A DNA stretch of 64,000 nucleotides, from positions 92,134 to 156,133 of the IMG/VR virus record IMGVR_UViG_3300045971_000438, one strand, 5' to 3'. The DNA is from a virus. The notes beneath the pieces are model-generated. The model saw only the letters and a program-made list of their open reading frames with translations, had not been told where the DNA came from and searched no databases. Below are positions 16,201-25,131 of this stretch, one piece after another. The translations under genes and the position numbers were made by a program. Position 1 is the stretch's first letter. Each line of letters starts with the position of its first letter.

Positions 16201-19200
16201 TAGTACGATTAAGGTCAGGTGTTGTTACATGGTCAATGGGTATTATGATGATGGGTCAGGCTGTATTTGCTCCATTTGTATCCGCTGTTAAAGGTTTTGC
16301 TGATTTTGGCGACACTATGAAAATGGTTCAAGCTGTTTCTGAATCTACAGATGCTAAATTACAGGCTTTAACTGAGACTACTTTACAATTAACTTCTGCA
16401 TCACGTTTTGATCCTAAATCTGCATCAGAAGGTTTACTTGAACTTGCTAGAGCAGGTTATTCTGCAAATGAAGCTATAGCAGCATTGCCTATTGTCTTGC
16501 GTATGGCACAAGCTGGAGCACTTGCAGTAGGTGAATCTGCTGTTATTACTTCACATTTAATGAATACATTTCAATTAGGAATTGAAGAGACAGGTAAAGT
16601 AACAGATATTTTAGTTAAGGCCGCAAATGAATCTACAGCCAATGTTTCAGATTTAGGTCATGCTTTTACTTATGTAGGTGCTTTAGCTAAAGGTTTTGGA
16701 GTTTCAATGGAAGAAACTGTGGGAGCTATTGGTGCAATGGCTAATATGGGTTTTACCGGGTGTTATGATGACCAAACTGAAATTTTAACTAGAACTAGAG
16801 GATTTCAATTATTTAAAGATTTAATTCCAAATGAAGAAGTAATGACCATTAACAAAGATACTTTGGTTATGGAATGGCAGGCTATAGAAGATCAAGTTTG
16901 GAGATATAGTCTTAATGATTCTCCTATGTTCCATATTAAGACAAAATCTTTAGATTTGAATGTTACACCTAATCATCGTATGTTTATTGAAACATACGCG
17001 GGAATTCGTAAAATAGTTTTAGCTGAAGATTTTAAAGAAGGAAAGTTTTTTAGAGCTGGTGTTTGGGAAGGTGTAGCTAATCCAATTTTTGTGTTGCCAG
17101 GATTAGAGCAAAATAGATCATCTCATATTAAAGTAATTCCAGATTTAGAAGTTGATATGGTAGATTGGGTTAAATTTTTAGCTTGGTATCTATCAGAAGG
17201 ATCTTTACATCATGATACTAAGGGTAATTACAGAATAAGAATTACACAGAGCAAAGAAGCTAATCCTGAAAAATGTAAGATATTAGAAGATCTTTTTGAA
17301 AGACTTCCTTTTCATTTTAATTCTGATGGTAGAATAAATTATGGTTGTTATAATCAACAACTCTATGTTGAATTAGAAAAATATGGTAAAGGTTTTGCCA
17401 ATAAAATTATCCCACAATATGTTAAAGATTTACCAGCTTCATATTTACAAGAATTTTATGAAAGTTATAAGTTAGGTGATGGTGATAAACAAGGAACTTT
17501 ATATACATCTGGAAAACAGTTAGCTGAAGATTTATATGAAATAGTTGTTAAATCAGGTTACGCTGCACAACTTAAATTATTATATTCTGCAGGGACTGAG
17601 ACTTTTAGTAAATCTTGGGATAGATCTCATGTTGCAACTAAAGATGGTTATGCTATCTATGTTAGTAAACATCATATAACTCCTTGGGTTTCTTTATGGA
17701 GACAAGATAAAGTATTAGAAACAACTTCTAATAAAATAGGTTATGAAAATTATACGGGCTTTGTTTACTGCGTAACGGTTCCAAATTCTATTGTTTTAGT
17801 AAGAAGAAATGGTAAGAGTGTTTTTTGTGGTAACTCCATGGCCGGGACTGCACTTCGTGGTATGTTAGAGCATTTGTTTAATCCAACTAAAGATGAAGCC
17901 AAATTAATGGATGAACTTGGAAAAAGAATTGGTGGTGTAGGTTTACAAATTAAAGATTCAGAAGGAAGTTTTATAGGGTTTGCTAATATTATTAGGCAAT
18001 TAGAAAAAGCAGGTTTTACTTCTGCAGAAGCTTTGAGATTGTTTGGACAAAGAGCTGGCCCAGGTGTTGCAGCCATGATGAAATTGGGTTCTGCTGGTTT
18101 AGATGAATTTAATTCTAAGATGTATACGGCAGAAGGAACTGCTGGAGCTATGTCACAAATGATGGAGTCATCTTTACAAGGACGGTTTGAACTGATGACT
18201 AGAGCTATTCAGAGTTTTAGTATGGCTCTTGCTCAAAATTTAGAAGCTCCATTGAAGATGGCTGCGGATGCAATAACTACTGTTGTTGTTGCTTTCCATA
18301 ATTTTCATACGGCATTAGGGCCAGTTGCTCAAGTATTAGATACTATAGCGGCATCATTAGCAGGTTTTATGGCTGTTGCTGGATCAGCAACATTCGCATG
18401 GTTCTTGATGGTTGTTCCTGTTACTCAGTTTTTAGGGTTTGTAAGATTGTTAGTTGCTGTGATGGAAGTAGGTAAAACATCTTTATTGACTAATGCGGCT
18501 GCGGGTCAGGTTTTAGCTGCACAACAGATGGAACAGATTGCTGTTTTAACAGGAGTTACTATTCAGACTAAAGCTGCTACTATTGTTACAGAATTAAATA
18601 CTATAGCTAAAATTCAGAATAATGAAGCAACAATAGCTCAAGGTTTAGCTGAAATGAGAACTGCTTTAATGGCTCAAGGTCTTACTACTGCTCAAATAGA
18701 ACAGACTATGGCTATGACAGCAAATAGTATTGCTATGGCTAGAGATTCTGAAGCTGCTCTGTTGTTAGCTAAGAATACCGCTATTGCTGATCTAGCTAAT
18801 AGAGGATTTTTTGCTACATTGGGTGCTTTTGGTAAGATGATGTTAAGTCAACTTGCATCAGGTTTAGCTGCTCTTGGGACTTATGTTATAAATGCAGTTA
18901 AATCTATATATACTCTTGTTGTGGCTCAGGGGGTTTTAGGAACTGCAAGTATAGGTTTATCTGGAATACTTACTTATTTACAGGCAGCCCTCATTCGTGT
19001 AAGTGTTGCTGCTACTACTGCTTGGACAGCTTTAATGGGACCTATAGGAATTGGAATAGCTGCATTAGCTCTTTTAGGTGCTGCTATTTATGGAATTTAT
19101 CTGTCAATGACAGAAGTTGAACGTGCCAAAGAAGATGCACTAAAATTTGATAAAGAGTCAGAATCAATTAAGAAATATGCAGGTGATATTAAAGATGCTA

Positions 19201-22200
19201 AAGCTGAATTAAAAGATTTACTAGTAACTAGATTAGAAGGTGAAATTGAAACTCCTAATATAGTTTTAGATAAAAGTAATATTGAAAAAACAATTCAACA
19301 ATTTGCTAAATTAGAACAAGATGCACTTAAACATGGTAATACTGACATTGCTCTTGAATACAAATTTAATTTAGAAACTAATTCACAAGATGTTGCTCTT
19401 AGATTTAAGGATCAATTAATACCTATTATAGAGGCAGGTAAAGCTTTACCAGCAGGTATTAAACAAGTAATGGATGCATACGATACATCTGCAATAGATT
19501 CTAAAGCAGAAATTTTGGATAAATCACTTAAAAATTTTGGAATAATTCTTACTGATGGAGTAAAGACTCAAGGTATTTTAATTACTGCATTTCATAAACT
19601 TTTTAATATTCCTATTACTTTAGATTCTGGACAACAACAAAAGTTAGTTGAAGTTATAGATCAAAATAAGTTAATGTTTTCAAAATGGTATGAAAGTCAG
19701 AAACAGACCGTTGAAGATTTTAGTAATCTTAAAACAGCAGAAGTGCTTAGAAAATATTGGATTGATATTTACGGAAGCTCTAGTTCTATTCCAAAAACAG
19801 TAGTAGAAGAAACAAAAAGCTCTTTAACAGTATTAGTAGAAGAAATAAGAAATACTGAAGCTAAGTTAAAAAATCATAAACCTTTACAAGTGTCTTTAGT
19901 TAATTTGGCTAAAAATTCTGATGATTTTAAAGCTGGATTAGTAGAATTTGATAATGGATATGATGAAGCTACTAAGAAAATGGCAGACAAATTTAAAACA
20001 GGTTTTGATGCTGCGGGTAAGTATCTTACAGAGTTTACTGCTATAAATTCGGAAGCATCTAAAGATCAAATAAGAACTTTAGAAAGTGCCAGTACTGAAC
20101 GTTTGGCACTTGCTAAGAAAGATGCGGATATGACTGGTACTTTTGAAGTTCTTACTTCTCAAGAATTAAGAAAGACAACCACTGAAAAGACTAAAATACT
20201 TATTGATGGACTTAAAATAATAGAAGATGTTAAAAAGAGTATGATGGATTCATCACAAGGACTTGGCCCAGAACTTAAAATAGAAGCTGAAAAAGGTTTT
20301 ATTGAAGTATTAGGTCAAGAAAAAACTGTGTATCAAGATTCGGTAGCTTCTATGATTGCTGAATCTGCTAAATTAGCAGATATTATTAATGGTTTAGAAA
20401 AAAATTATAGAACGTTTCATGAAAGTATTTTAGCTTCTCAGGTTAAACTTACGAAAGATGCTTGTGAAACTGATCTTACAACAGAGTCTGCTAGTTTAGA
20501 AGCTAAAAAGAAAATAGATGAGGCTAAATTAGCTTTTACAGCCGGAAATTATGCTGATGAATTTAAATTGGCTCAAGAAGCTAAAGCAAAATTAGATGCT
20601 ATAGATGCTACTACTGTTCAATCTTTTAGTACACAAGAAAAAAAGCAAATTTTTGACCAATATACAGAAATAGATAAATTAGCAAAACAAAGTGCAGACA
20701 CATCTATTGCTAAACATAAGGAAGAACAAGATGCATTACAAAAAGCCATAGGAGAAACTAATAAAGTCATTCAATCTATGTCTGTTAATATGAGTCAAGT
20801 TGGAACTAGCATTGAAGGTAGTGTTAATAAGATGACTGAAGCTGTTAATAATTTACTTACAGCTCTTGCAGAAGTAGCTAAAGCAAAAGGTTTTGATATA
20901 AATCCAGCTACTCATGCTCTTACATTAGATGATGATTTAAAAAAATTACAAGCATCTCTTAGAGTTGCAGAAGTTATTAGAAATAAGTTAGTTGATATTA
21001 CTAAGATTTTTGATGAAACAGGTAAACTAACAGGAGAACAGGAATCGTTAGAATATTTAAAAACATTAGATAATGCTTTTACTGATCTTCATAAAGCATC
21101 TATTAATGTTTTTGAAGAATTTAAGAAAGAAGGGGAAGATTTTAATTTACAGCCAGCAACAACATCTTTGGATATTTTTAAAAACAAGTTAGGTGAGAAT
21201 AAAAAAGCACAGGAAGATTTATTAATTATACTTCGTACAACTGCTAATGAACCTGGTATTTCACCACAAATGAAAACAGGTATAGAAGCTCAAATAGCAG
21301 AAGTTGAAAAATTTAAAAATGTAATTACTAATGATTTAAATACTCTTAGTCTTTTAGATCCATCAAAATTTGACCAAGATAAAGAAAAATTTAGAGCTAT
21401 TTTAGATGCTATAAGAATAGATTTTACTAAGTTTACAGAACATACTTATGTTGTTAATGTAGATGTTGCTGATAATCTTTTAGTTGCTGGTTTAGATAGA
21501 ATAAAAGCAAAATTAAAGACTGTTGTCAGTACTCAAGATTTAATAGGTTATAAAGATGAATTAACTGCTCTACTTCAACAGTCTGTAGATCAAGGATTAA
21601 ATCCTACTTTAATAAAAAGTACAAGAACTCTTCTTAATGTTGTTAAAGAAACTATTTCTACTATGGCAGGTATTGAACCTAAAATTGGAAAAAGTCCTAA
21701 TCCTACCAAAGTTAATGTTGAAAAACAGGCACAACCAATAGATACTGTAGAAAATACTAATAAAAATATCGTTGCTATTAAAGAAGAAAATGATGTTTAC
21801 ACTAAAAATAGACTTGCTATTCAAGGATCAATTGATACAAGTAAACAAATTGCTGGTTTAGAAATTAAAAATACTGATGCTGTTAAAGAAGAAACAAAAG
21901 CTGTAGATGAATTATCTCAAGCTCAATTGAATAATAGAAAGATTAAAGAAGATTTAGCTAAAGTAGAAAGAGGTACAAGTACTGAAGGTAATAAAAACTA
22001 TTCGTGGATGAAACCTGTTATAGAACAGACTCAAATATTTGAGGATGTTTGGAATGGCATGACTAAAAGTGTTGAAACTTTCTCAAAACAAGATTTTAAA
22101 ATTGATTTAGATTTAACTGATATAAAAAATACAGAAGATGCAGAAGATAAAGTTAAACAAATAGAAGAAGGATTAAGATTAGTTGCCAAGGCTAAAGAAG

Positions 22201-22928
22201 AAGTTAATGGTAAAAAAATGGATCCAGAAAATCTTAAAGCTTATGCTGATAGACTAACTGATTTAGAAACAGCCTACACTGATGCTTTATCTAAATTAGA
22301 TAAACCTTTAACTCCTGAAGTTAAGGCTACTTCTTTAAATGAAACCACTTTTAGCTTAGAAAATATGGTTAATATGCTCAATTCTTTGAAGTCTGAACAA
22401 GTAGGCATACCTGTAGAAGTTTTTGATAAAGCAACTAGTGTTGTAGAAAGTATCCAAGCTAGTGTGGATCAATTACACGGTAAAACTTTAGATATTATAG
22501 TGAATAAAGTATCAGGAAATAGTATTGGTGGATTAATTAGCTATTTTACTGAAGGTGGTAATGTTTTTAATAGACCAAGTTATTCGGTAGTACCAGGTTC
22601 AGGGGATGGTGATAAAGTGCCAGCCATGCTTGAGGCTAATGAATTTGTTTTACGAAAATCATCTGTACAAAAATTTGGTGTACCTTTCTTGAATAATATT
22701 AATGCGGGTATTTTGAAACTTCAATCAGGTGGATTGGTTTCTGGATTTGATCTTAATTCTATACAAGGTTTAAATGATAGTTCTTTTAATAAAGGAAAAG
22801 ATGGTAAAATTCTTGACGAAGTTAATGTTAATTTACAAGTAGGTAACCATCCAGTTCCTTTTGTAATGAAATCTAATAGAGAAACAGCTAATGAATTATT
22901 AGCCGTTCTTAAAAATGTGGGGTTGTAA
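13296..22928 (+). CDS. Tail tape measure protein with an in-frame intein
   Basis: The tape measure sets tail length and is ejected during infection. The 3210-residue precursor has a long coiled-coil N-terminal half. A conserved tape-measure core (about residues 970-1155, with FDPKSASEGLLELARAGYSA and VSMEETVGAIGAMANMGFTG) follows. An intein (1156-1513) interrupts it, and the core resumes at SMAGTALRGMLEHL. Two or more hydrophobic segments follow (around AVAGSATFAWFLMVVPV and IGIGIAALALLGAAIYGIYL), then long helices. The C-terminus VVPGSGDGDKVPAMLEANEF is a common tape-measure ending. The mature protein would be 2852 residues, unusually long. Confidence 0.95.
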   Translation: MSDTLNSSINIQVTADTTKATESLTALLSSLQKSLDAFNKFPGQAEIAVNTISASFGKVKTSVESALEPLKKLEGMFKSVSENSGIKTSSVKIVDDAQVTKEIGSIRSLVGTIDSAKEKIATLGSGDSLSAFNTKLDLSATKATTLGNYLKNAVTQGSELRTIISAEVGLGVKPNTMSAWATLNQNVRDYISNIIRANSTTNEGANALVNQQKLLNINKGIIDSNISSLSKTDATYSQISTTVSGLLSLHFKLLETETKQFNNEAEISTALAARAGIIKTLGQLQSELAIKQNSSFVNPGDAAKVNELVAQVNQLGLAIRAPISALKSFSDDIKNTASAASDTSLNIKSLSLSLQNYANLKVPEDSLGFKQLMSRLTALRNEINKTSISLDDLAKNPVLSKELKLEVGIQQAGIGILLEQLNTIEQGFIKDADAAKLDVAAKAKLDVANRTVVESGTKLIDVLTKQKEALVKVSEGIIKTDSGTFISSNLAVSRDAVIKSMADIEATALKSSEQINLILKSIGANVSFENLAQLKSVLGNLKIDSSASEGLKVLIQLTEQYSSIQKELALQSKASVFTIPVGSVQQFSQFTRQIRDLDSQFSQLGVNINHVMSGDVPVELFNKMSNAAKNSSMSIRASMVNVETILKQVKDSFGQSLAGGIGMTATFDTSQATSALKSLLTTLTTVKEQIDKLGQNSTMLDPLIDKLTTFTSELSLPIERIKALEEIQNLLKTSSLGVTQVLVSFKEQLSTIFISNSLKELPKQFEDISLQIKGLIQETELLNQISSKSNKKGSYVDYQMELLQLKELNKDSLEASKSVDILIKNLMSIGKTPAGKQQIFTELQNQVNGLKVAFEQKFDVKIDMTNAESAFKTIIEQYILLKDKIQSNTVKIKMDTAQVTEAAKSTSISGDAIFQATGLHNTMRALTEEGSLLSKGIRNYFTSIADGLKIGKASVMDFEKGLVSLEDELVRLRSGVVTWSMGIMMMGQAVFAPFVSAVKGFADFGDTMKMVQAVSESTDAKLQALTETTLQLTSASRFDPKSASEGLLELARAGYSANEAIAALPIVLRMAQAGALAVGESAVITSHLMNTFQLGIEETGKVTDILVKAANESTANVSDLGHAFTYVGALAKGFGVSMEETVGAIGAMANMGFTGCYDDQTEILTRTRGFQLFKDLIPNEEVMTINKDTLVMEWQAIEDQVWRYSLNDSPMFHIKTKSLDLNVTPNHRMFIETYAGIRKIVLAEDFKEGKFFRAGVWEGVANPIFVLPGLEQNRSSHIKVIPDLEVDMVDWVKFLAWYLSEGSLHHDTKGNYRIRITQSKEANPEKCKILEDLFERLPFHFNSDGRINYGCYNQQLYVELEKYGKGFANKIIPQYVKDLPASYLQEFYESYKLGDGDKQGTLYTSGKQLAEDLYEIVVKSGYAAQLKLLYSAGTETFSKSWDRSHVATKDGYAIYVSKHHITPWVSLWRQDKVLETTSNKIGYENYTGFVYCVTVPNSIVLVRRNGKSVFCGNSMAGTALRGMLEHLFNPTKDEAKLMDELGKRIGGVGLQIKDSEGSFIGFANIIRQLEKAGFTSAEALRLFGQRAGPGVAAMMKLGSAGLDEFNSKMYTAEGTAGAMSQMMESSLQGRFELMTRAIQSFSMALAQNLEAPLKMAADAITTVVVAFHNFHTALGPVAQVLDTIAASLAGFMAVAGSATFAWFLMVVPVTQFLGFVRLLVAVMEVGKTSLLTNAAAGQVLAAQQMEQIAVLTGVTIQTKAATIVTELNTIAKIQNNEATIAQGLAEMRTALMAQGLTTAQIEQTMAMTANSIAMARDSEAALLLAKNTAIADLANRGFFATLGAFGKMMLSQLASGLAALGTYVINAVKSIYTLVVAQGVLGTASIGLSGILTYLQAALIRVSVAATTAWTALMGPIGIGIAALALLGAAIYGIYLSMTEVERAKEDALKFDKESESIKKYAGDIKDAKAELKDLLVTRLEGEIETPNIVLDKSNIEKTIQQFAKLEQDALKHGNTDIALEYKFNLETNSQDVALRFKDQLIPIIEAGKALPAGIKQVMDAYDTSAIDSKAEILDKSLKNFGIILTDGVKTQGILITAFHKLFNIPITLDSGQQQKLVEVIDQNKLMFSKWYESQKQTVEDFSNLKTAEVLRKYWIDIYGSSSSIPKTVVEETKSSLTVLVEEIRNTEAKLKNHKPLQVSLVNLAKNSDDFKAGLVEFDNGYDEATKKMADKFKTGFDAAGKYLTEFTAINSEASKDQIRTLESASTERLALAKKDADMTGTFEVLTSQELRKTTTEKTKILIDGLKIIEDVKKSMMDSSQGLGPELKIEAEKGFIEVLGQEKTVYQDSVASMIAESAKLADIINGLEKNYRTFHESILASQVKLTKDACETDLTTESASLEAKKKIDEAKLAFTAGNYADEFKLAQEAKAKLDAIDATTVQSFSTQEKKQIFDQYTEIDKLAKQSADTSIAKHKEEQDALQKAIGETNKVIQSMSVNMSQVGTSIEGSVNKMTEAVNNLLTALAEVAKAKGFDINPATHALTLDDDLKKLQASLRVAEVIRNKLVDITKIFDETGKLTGEQESLEYLKTLDNAFTDLHKASINVFEEFKKEGEDFNLQPATTSLDIFKNKLGENKKAQEDLLIILRTTANEPGISPQMKTGIEAQIAEVEKFKNVITNDLNTLSLLDPSKFDQDKEKFRAILDAIRIDFTKFTEHTYVVNVDVADNLLVAGLDRIKAKLKTVVSTQDLIGYKDELTALLQQSVDQGLNPTLIKSTRTLLNVVKETISTMAGIEPKIGKSPNPTKVNVEKQAQPIDTVENTNKNIVAIKEENDVYTKNRLAIQGSIDTSKQIAGLEIKNTDAVKEETKAVDELSQAQLNNRKIKEDLAKVERGTSTEGNKNYSWMKPVIEQTQIFEDVWNGMTKSVETFSKQDFKIDLDLTDIKNTEDAEDKVKQIEEGLRLVAKAKEEVNGKKMDPENLKAYADRLTDLETAYTDALSKLDKPLTPEVKATSLNETTFSLENMVNMLNSLKSEQVGIPVEVFDKATSVVESIQASVDQLHGKTLDIIVNKVSGNSIGGLISYFTEGGNVFNRPSYSVVPGSGDGDKVPAMLEANEFVLRKSSVQKFGVPFLNNINAGILKLQSGGLVSGFDLNSIQGLNDSSFNKGKDGKILDEVNVNLQVGNHPVPFVMKSNRETANELLAVLKNVGL
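16761..17834 (+). mobile_element. Intein with LAGLIDADG homing endonuclease (358 aa)
   Basis: The intein splices itself out of the tape measure precursor. Residue 1 is Cys (CYDDQTEILT) and block B contains TPNH (69-72). The two LAGLIDADG motifs are near 139-148 (FLAWYLSEGS) and 229-242 (YLQEFYESYKLGDG). Block F is VYCVTVPNS, and the end is SVFCGN followed by Ser as the first extein residue. The usual penultimate His is Gly here. The insertion splits the conserved GxxG/SxAGTALR motif of the tape-measure core, the kind of invariant site inteins favour. The C-terminal Asn and downstream nucleophile are intact, so splicing is plausible. Confidence 0.93.
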
Positions 22929-22931
22929 GTA

Positions 22932-23321
22932 ATGGCGGAAGCATTTGTAGTTAAAATTGGGTCGTTGATTCTAAACCCTGAGATTGTCTGGGAAGACAAA
23001 TCTAAATGGGTACCTATATATCAGGGCAGCGCACTTACATTGGGTGGTAAAACTATTATTCAGGCTATAGCCGCTGTTAATGGTAGGCCGGTGACTCTTA
23101 CAGCAACACAGACTCAAGGTTGGCTGACGCTAACCCAAGTAAATGCTCTATTAGTAATGGCGGCTGTGCCTGGGGCTGTTTATGTTTTTCAGTATGGATC
23201 ATTCACTACCAATGTGATGTTTAGGAGTCACGAACCACCCGCTGTTGAAATGACTCCTTTAGTAGATGGAGCAGAACCCTGTACCTATCATTCAGGTACT
23301 ATTAAGTTGATAACGATATAA
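22932..23321 (+). CDS. Minor tail protein, 129 aa
   Basis: It directly follows the tape measure, the usual place for distal tail/minor tail proteins that form the ring at the end of the tube. The sequence is beta-rich (VVKIGSLILNPEIVWEDKSK, TLTLGGKTIIQAI-like strands) with a Tyr/Thr-rich end. No specific motif lets me name it, so the role is from synteny and fold impression. It starts three bases after the tape measure stop. Confidence 0.6.
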   Translation: MAEAFVVKIGSLILNPEIVWEDKSKWVPIYQGSALTLGGKTIIQAIAAVNGRPVTLTATQTQGWLTLTQVNALLVMAAVPGAVYVFQYGSFTTNVMFRSHEPPAVEMTPLVDGAEPCTYHSGTIKLITI

Positions 23322-23379
23322 CCTGTTATTTTAAATTGTAAAAGTATATAATATACATTTACTTAAAATACAATAGGTT
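23320..23379 (+). promoter_or_regulatory. Long leader hairpin that can hide the ribosome-binding site of the second endonuclease gene
   Basis: AACCTGTTATTTTAA at 23320-23334 can pair with TTAAAATACAATAGGTT at 23363-23379 with few mismatches, with an inner GTATAT/ATATAC stem. The AGG at 23375-23377, the likely Shine-Dalgarno for the ATG at 23385, pairs with CCT at 23322-23324. A perfect TATAAT at 23347-23352 sits in the loop region. Confidence 0.6.
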
Positions 23380-23384
23380 ATATT

Positions 23385-24113
23385 ATGAAGATAGGCGATA
23401 TTTTTCAAACAAACACATCTGGTTTTTGTACTGTTATAGAGTATAAAGATTGTAAAAATGTAAGAGTTAGATTTGAAGATGGAACTGAAATAACTTGTCA
23501 GGCAGGTAATTTAAGAAATGGTTTAGTTAAAGATCCAAGTCTTAAGTTTTGTAGTATTGGTTTTATTGGAGTTGGAATTTATTCTTATACATCACATAAA
23601 AGAATTTATATGGTTTGGATTGAGATGTTAAAAAGATGTTATGACGAAGGTACTCAATTAAATAATCGATCTTATATCGGTTGTACTGTTTGTGAAAAAT
23701 GGTTTAATTTTCAAAATTTTGCCCATGATTACTTGTTGATGATAGGTTCAGATCTAAATTGGGAACTGGATAAAGATATATTATTTAAAGGAAATAAATT
23801 ATATTCACCAGAAACGTGTTGTTTAGTTCCATCTCAAATAAATAAACTTTTAACAAAAAGTGATGCTAGTAGAGGTGAATTTCATATTGGAGTTTTTTAT
23901 GATGAACGTTATATAAAACCATATTTGGCTCATTGTAGTATTAAAGGAAAACAAGAGTATCTTGGATCTTATAAAACAGAACATGAAGCACATCAAGCTT
24001 ACAAAATAGCTAAAGAAACTGAAATCAAAAGACTAGCCAATGTTTATAAAGACCAATTAGATAGAAGAGTATATATTGCTCTAATGAATTACGAAGTTGA
24101 AATAACAGATTAA
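23385..24113 (+). CDS. Free-standing HNH-like homing endonuclease with AP2 domain (copy 2)
   Basis: A paralogue of the gene at 11517-12251, collinear over its whole length: N-terminal barrel-like module, central CTVCEKWFNFQNFAHDY and LDKDILFKGNKLYSPETCC block, then an AP2 domain around GVFYDERYIKPYLAHCSIKG. Both end in YIALMNYEVE. It interrupts the tail-tip cluster between two minor tail genes. The copies have clearly diverged, so this is not a recent duplication. Translation may be limited by the leader hairpin at 23320-23379, a control style known for other phage endonuclease genes. Confidence 0.85.
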   Translation: MKIGDIFQTNTSGFCTVIEYKDCKNVRVRFEDGTEITCQAGNLRNGLVKDPSLKFCSIGFIGVGIYSYTSHKRIYMVWIEMLKRCYDEGTQLNNRSYIGCTVCEKWFNFQNFAHDYLLMIGSDLNWELDKDILFKGNKLYSPETCCLVPSQINKLLTKSDASRGEFHIGVFYDERYIKPYLAHCSIKGKQEYLGSYKTEHEAHQAYKIAKETEIKRLANVYKDQLDRRVYIALMNYEVEITD

Positions 24114-24126
24114 GAGGAATAAAACA

Positions 24127-25131
24127 ATGTCAATTGAAAGATCTAACATAAAGTACTACAAATCACTTGTTTATGATGATGGGGTAGGTAGTGGTGGTCG
24201 AAGGAGTAATACCCAGATAACATCTGGATCTTCAAACCAATTATTCCCTGTAATAACAAGTGCAGAACGATCTGCGGGATCAATAAAGTTTCGTAAAATC
24301 TTCGTTCAAGTGGAAACGTATCAAAATTTACCTTTAATTGATGCAAAGGTTTATATAGAAAGTCCCACCCAGGCTCAAGACATGGTGTTTTTCGCTCCAG
24401 GTACAGCTACCAATATTAAATCAGGTTTAACAGGTAGTGAACGGTTTTATGGATGTGGTTATTTAAATGCTAATGTTGCTTTAGATGCAACTGTATTAAC
24501 AGTTAGAGTTGAAGATGGTACTATTCCATTGTTTGTAAGTGGCGATTTAGTTAGGATTAGTAATAAATCTAATCTTGATGATACTACCTCAGGTACTACA
24601 GAAGAATATGTAACCATTACTGGAACTCCATCTGTAGTAGGAAGCGTAGTTACATTTAGTCTTGTTACAGGTGTTACTAATGCGTATTTGGCTGCTGATA
24701 CAAGAGTTGCATCTGTTTATCAAGCGGGTAATGTTGATACCCGTTATAGTGATTTACTAGTTTCGTCTACTGATGGACTTTATGATGAAGTAAATTATCC
24801 TATAGAGTTGGCTTCTATTTCAACGATAACTCAGAATTGGACATTAACTTTTACTACTGCTAATTTAGTGACTGTGGTAGGTGACTCTATTGGATCTTTA
24901 GGTTCATTTTTGACTTTATCAGGAATATCACCTGTAAACGTGGCCTATTCTTCTGCTTATTTTACGTTGCCTGCTGCTGCATTTAGTGGAACTTTTGTGG
25001 CTAATGACGTTATCACTTTTAAGACTTATGCTCAATTTATTCCTTTATGGTTCAAAAGAATAGTTCCTATAGGTACAGCTACTTTTACAGGTAATAAATT
25101 TGTTGTGGTGGTTGAAGGCGAATCGGAATAA
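24127..25131 (+). CDS. Tail-tip protein, unknown family, 334 aa
   Basis: A soluble, beta-rich protein. The N-terminal 100 residues contain GSIKFRKIFVQVETYQNLPL and read like a structural domain, followed by Thr/Ser/Val-rich strands that suggest one or more Ig- or OB-like domains. It has an AGAGG Shine-Dalgarno and a TAATG overlap with the next gene. Its position between the tape measure and the hub suggests a baseplate or tail-tip component; I cannot name a family. Confidence 0.6.
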   Translation: MSIERSNIKYYKSLVYDDGVGSGGRRSNTQITSGSSNQLFPVITSAERSAGSIKFRKIFVQVETYQNLPLIDAKVYIESPTQAQDMVFFAPGTATNIKSGLTGSERFYGCGYLNANVALDATVLTVRVEDGTIPLFVSGDLVRISNKSNLDDTTSGTTEEYVTITGTPSVVGSVVTFSLVTGVTNAYLAADTRVASVYQAGNVDTRYSDLLVSSTDGLYDEVNYPIELASISTITQNWTLTFTTANLVTVVGDSIGSLGSFLTLSGISPVNVAYSSAYFTLPAAAFSGTFVANDVITFKTYAQFIPLWFKRIVPIGTATFTGNKFVVVVEGESE

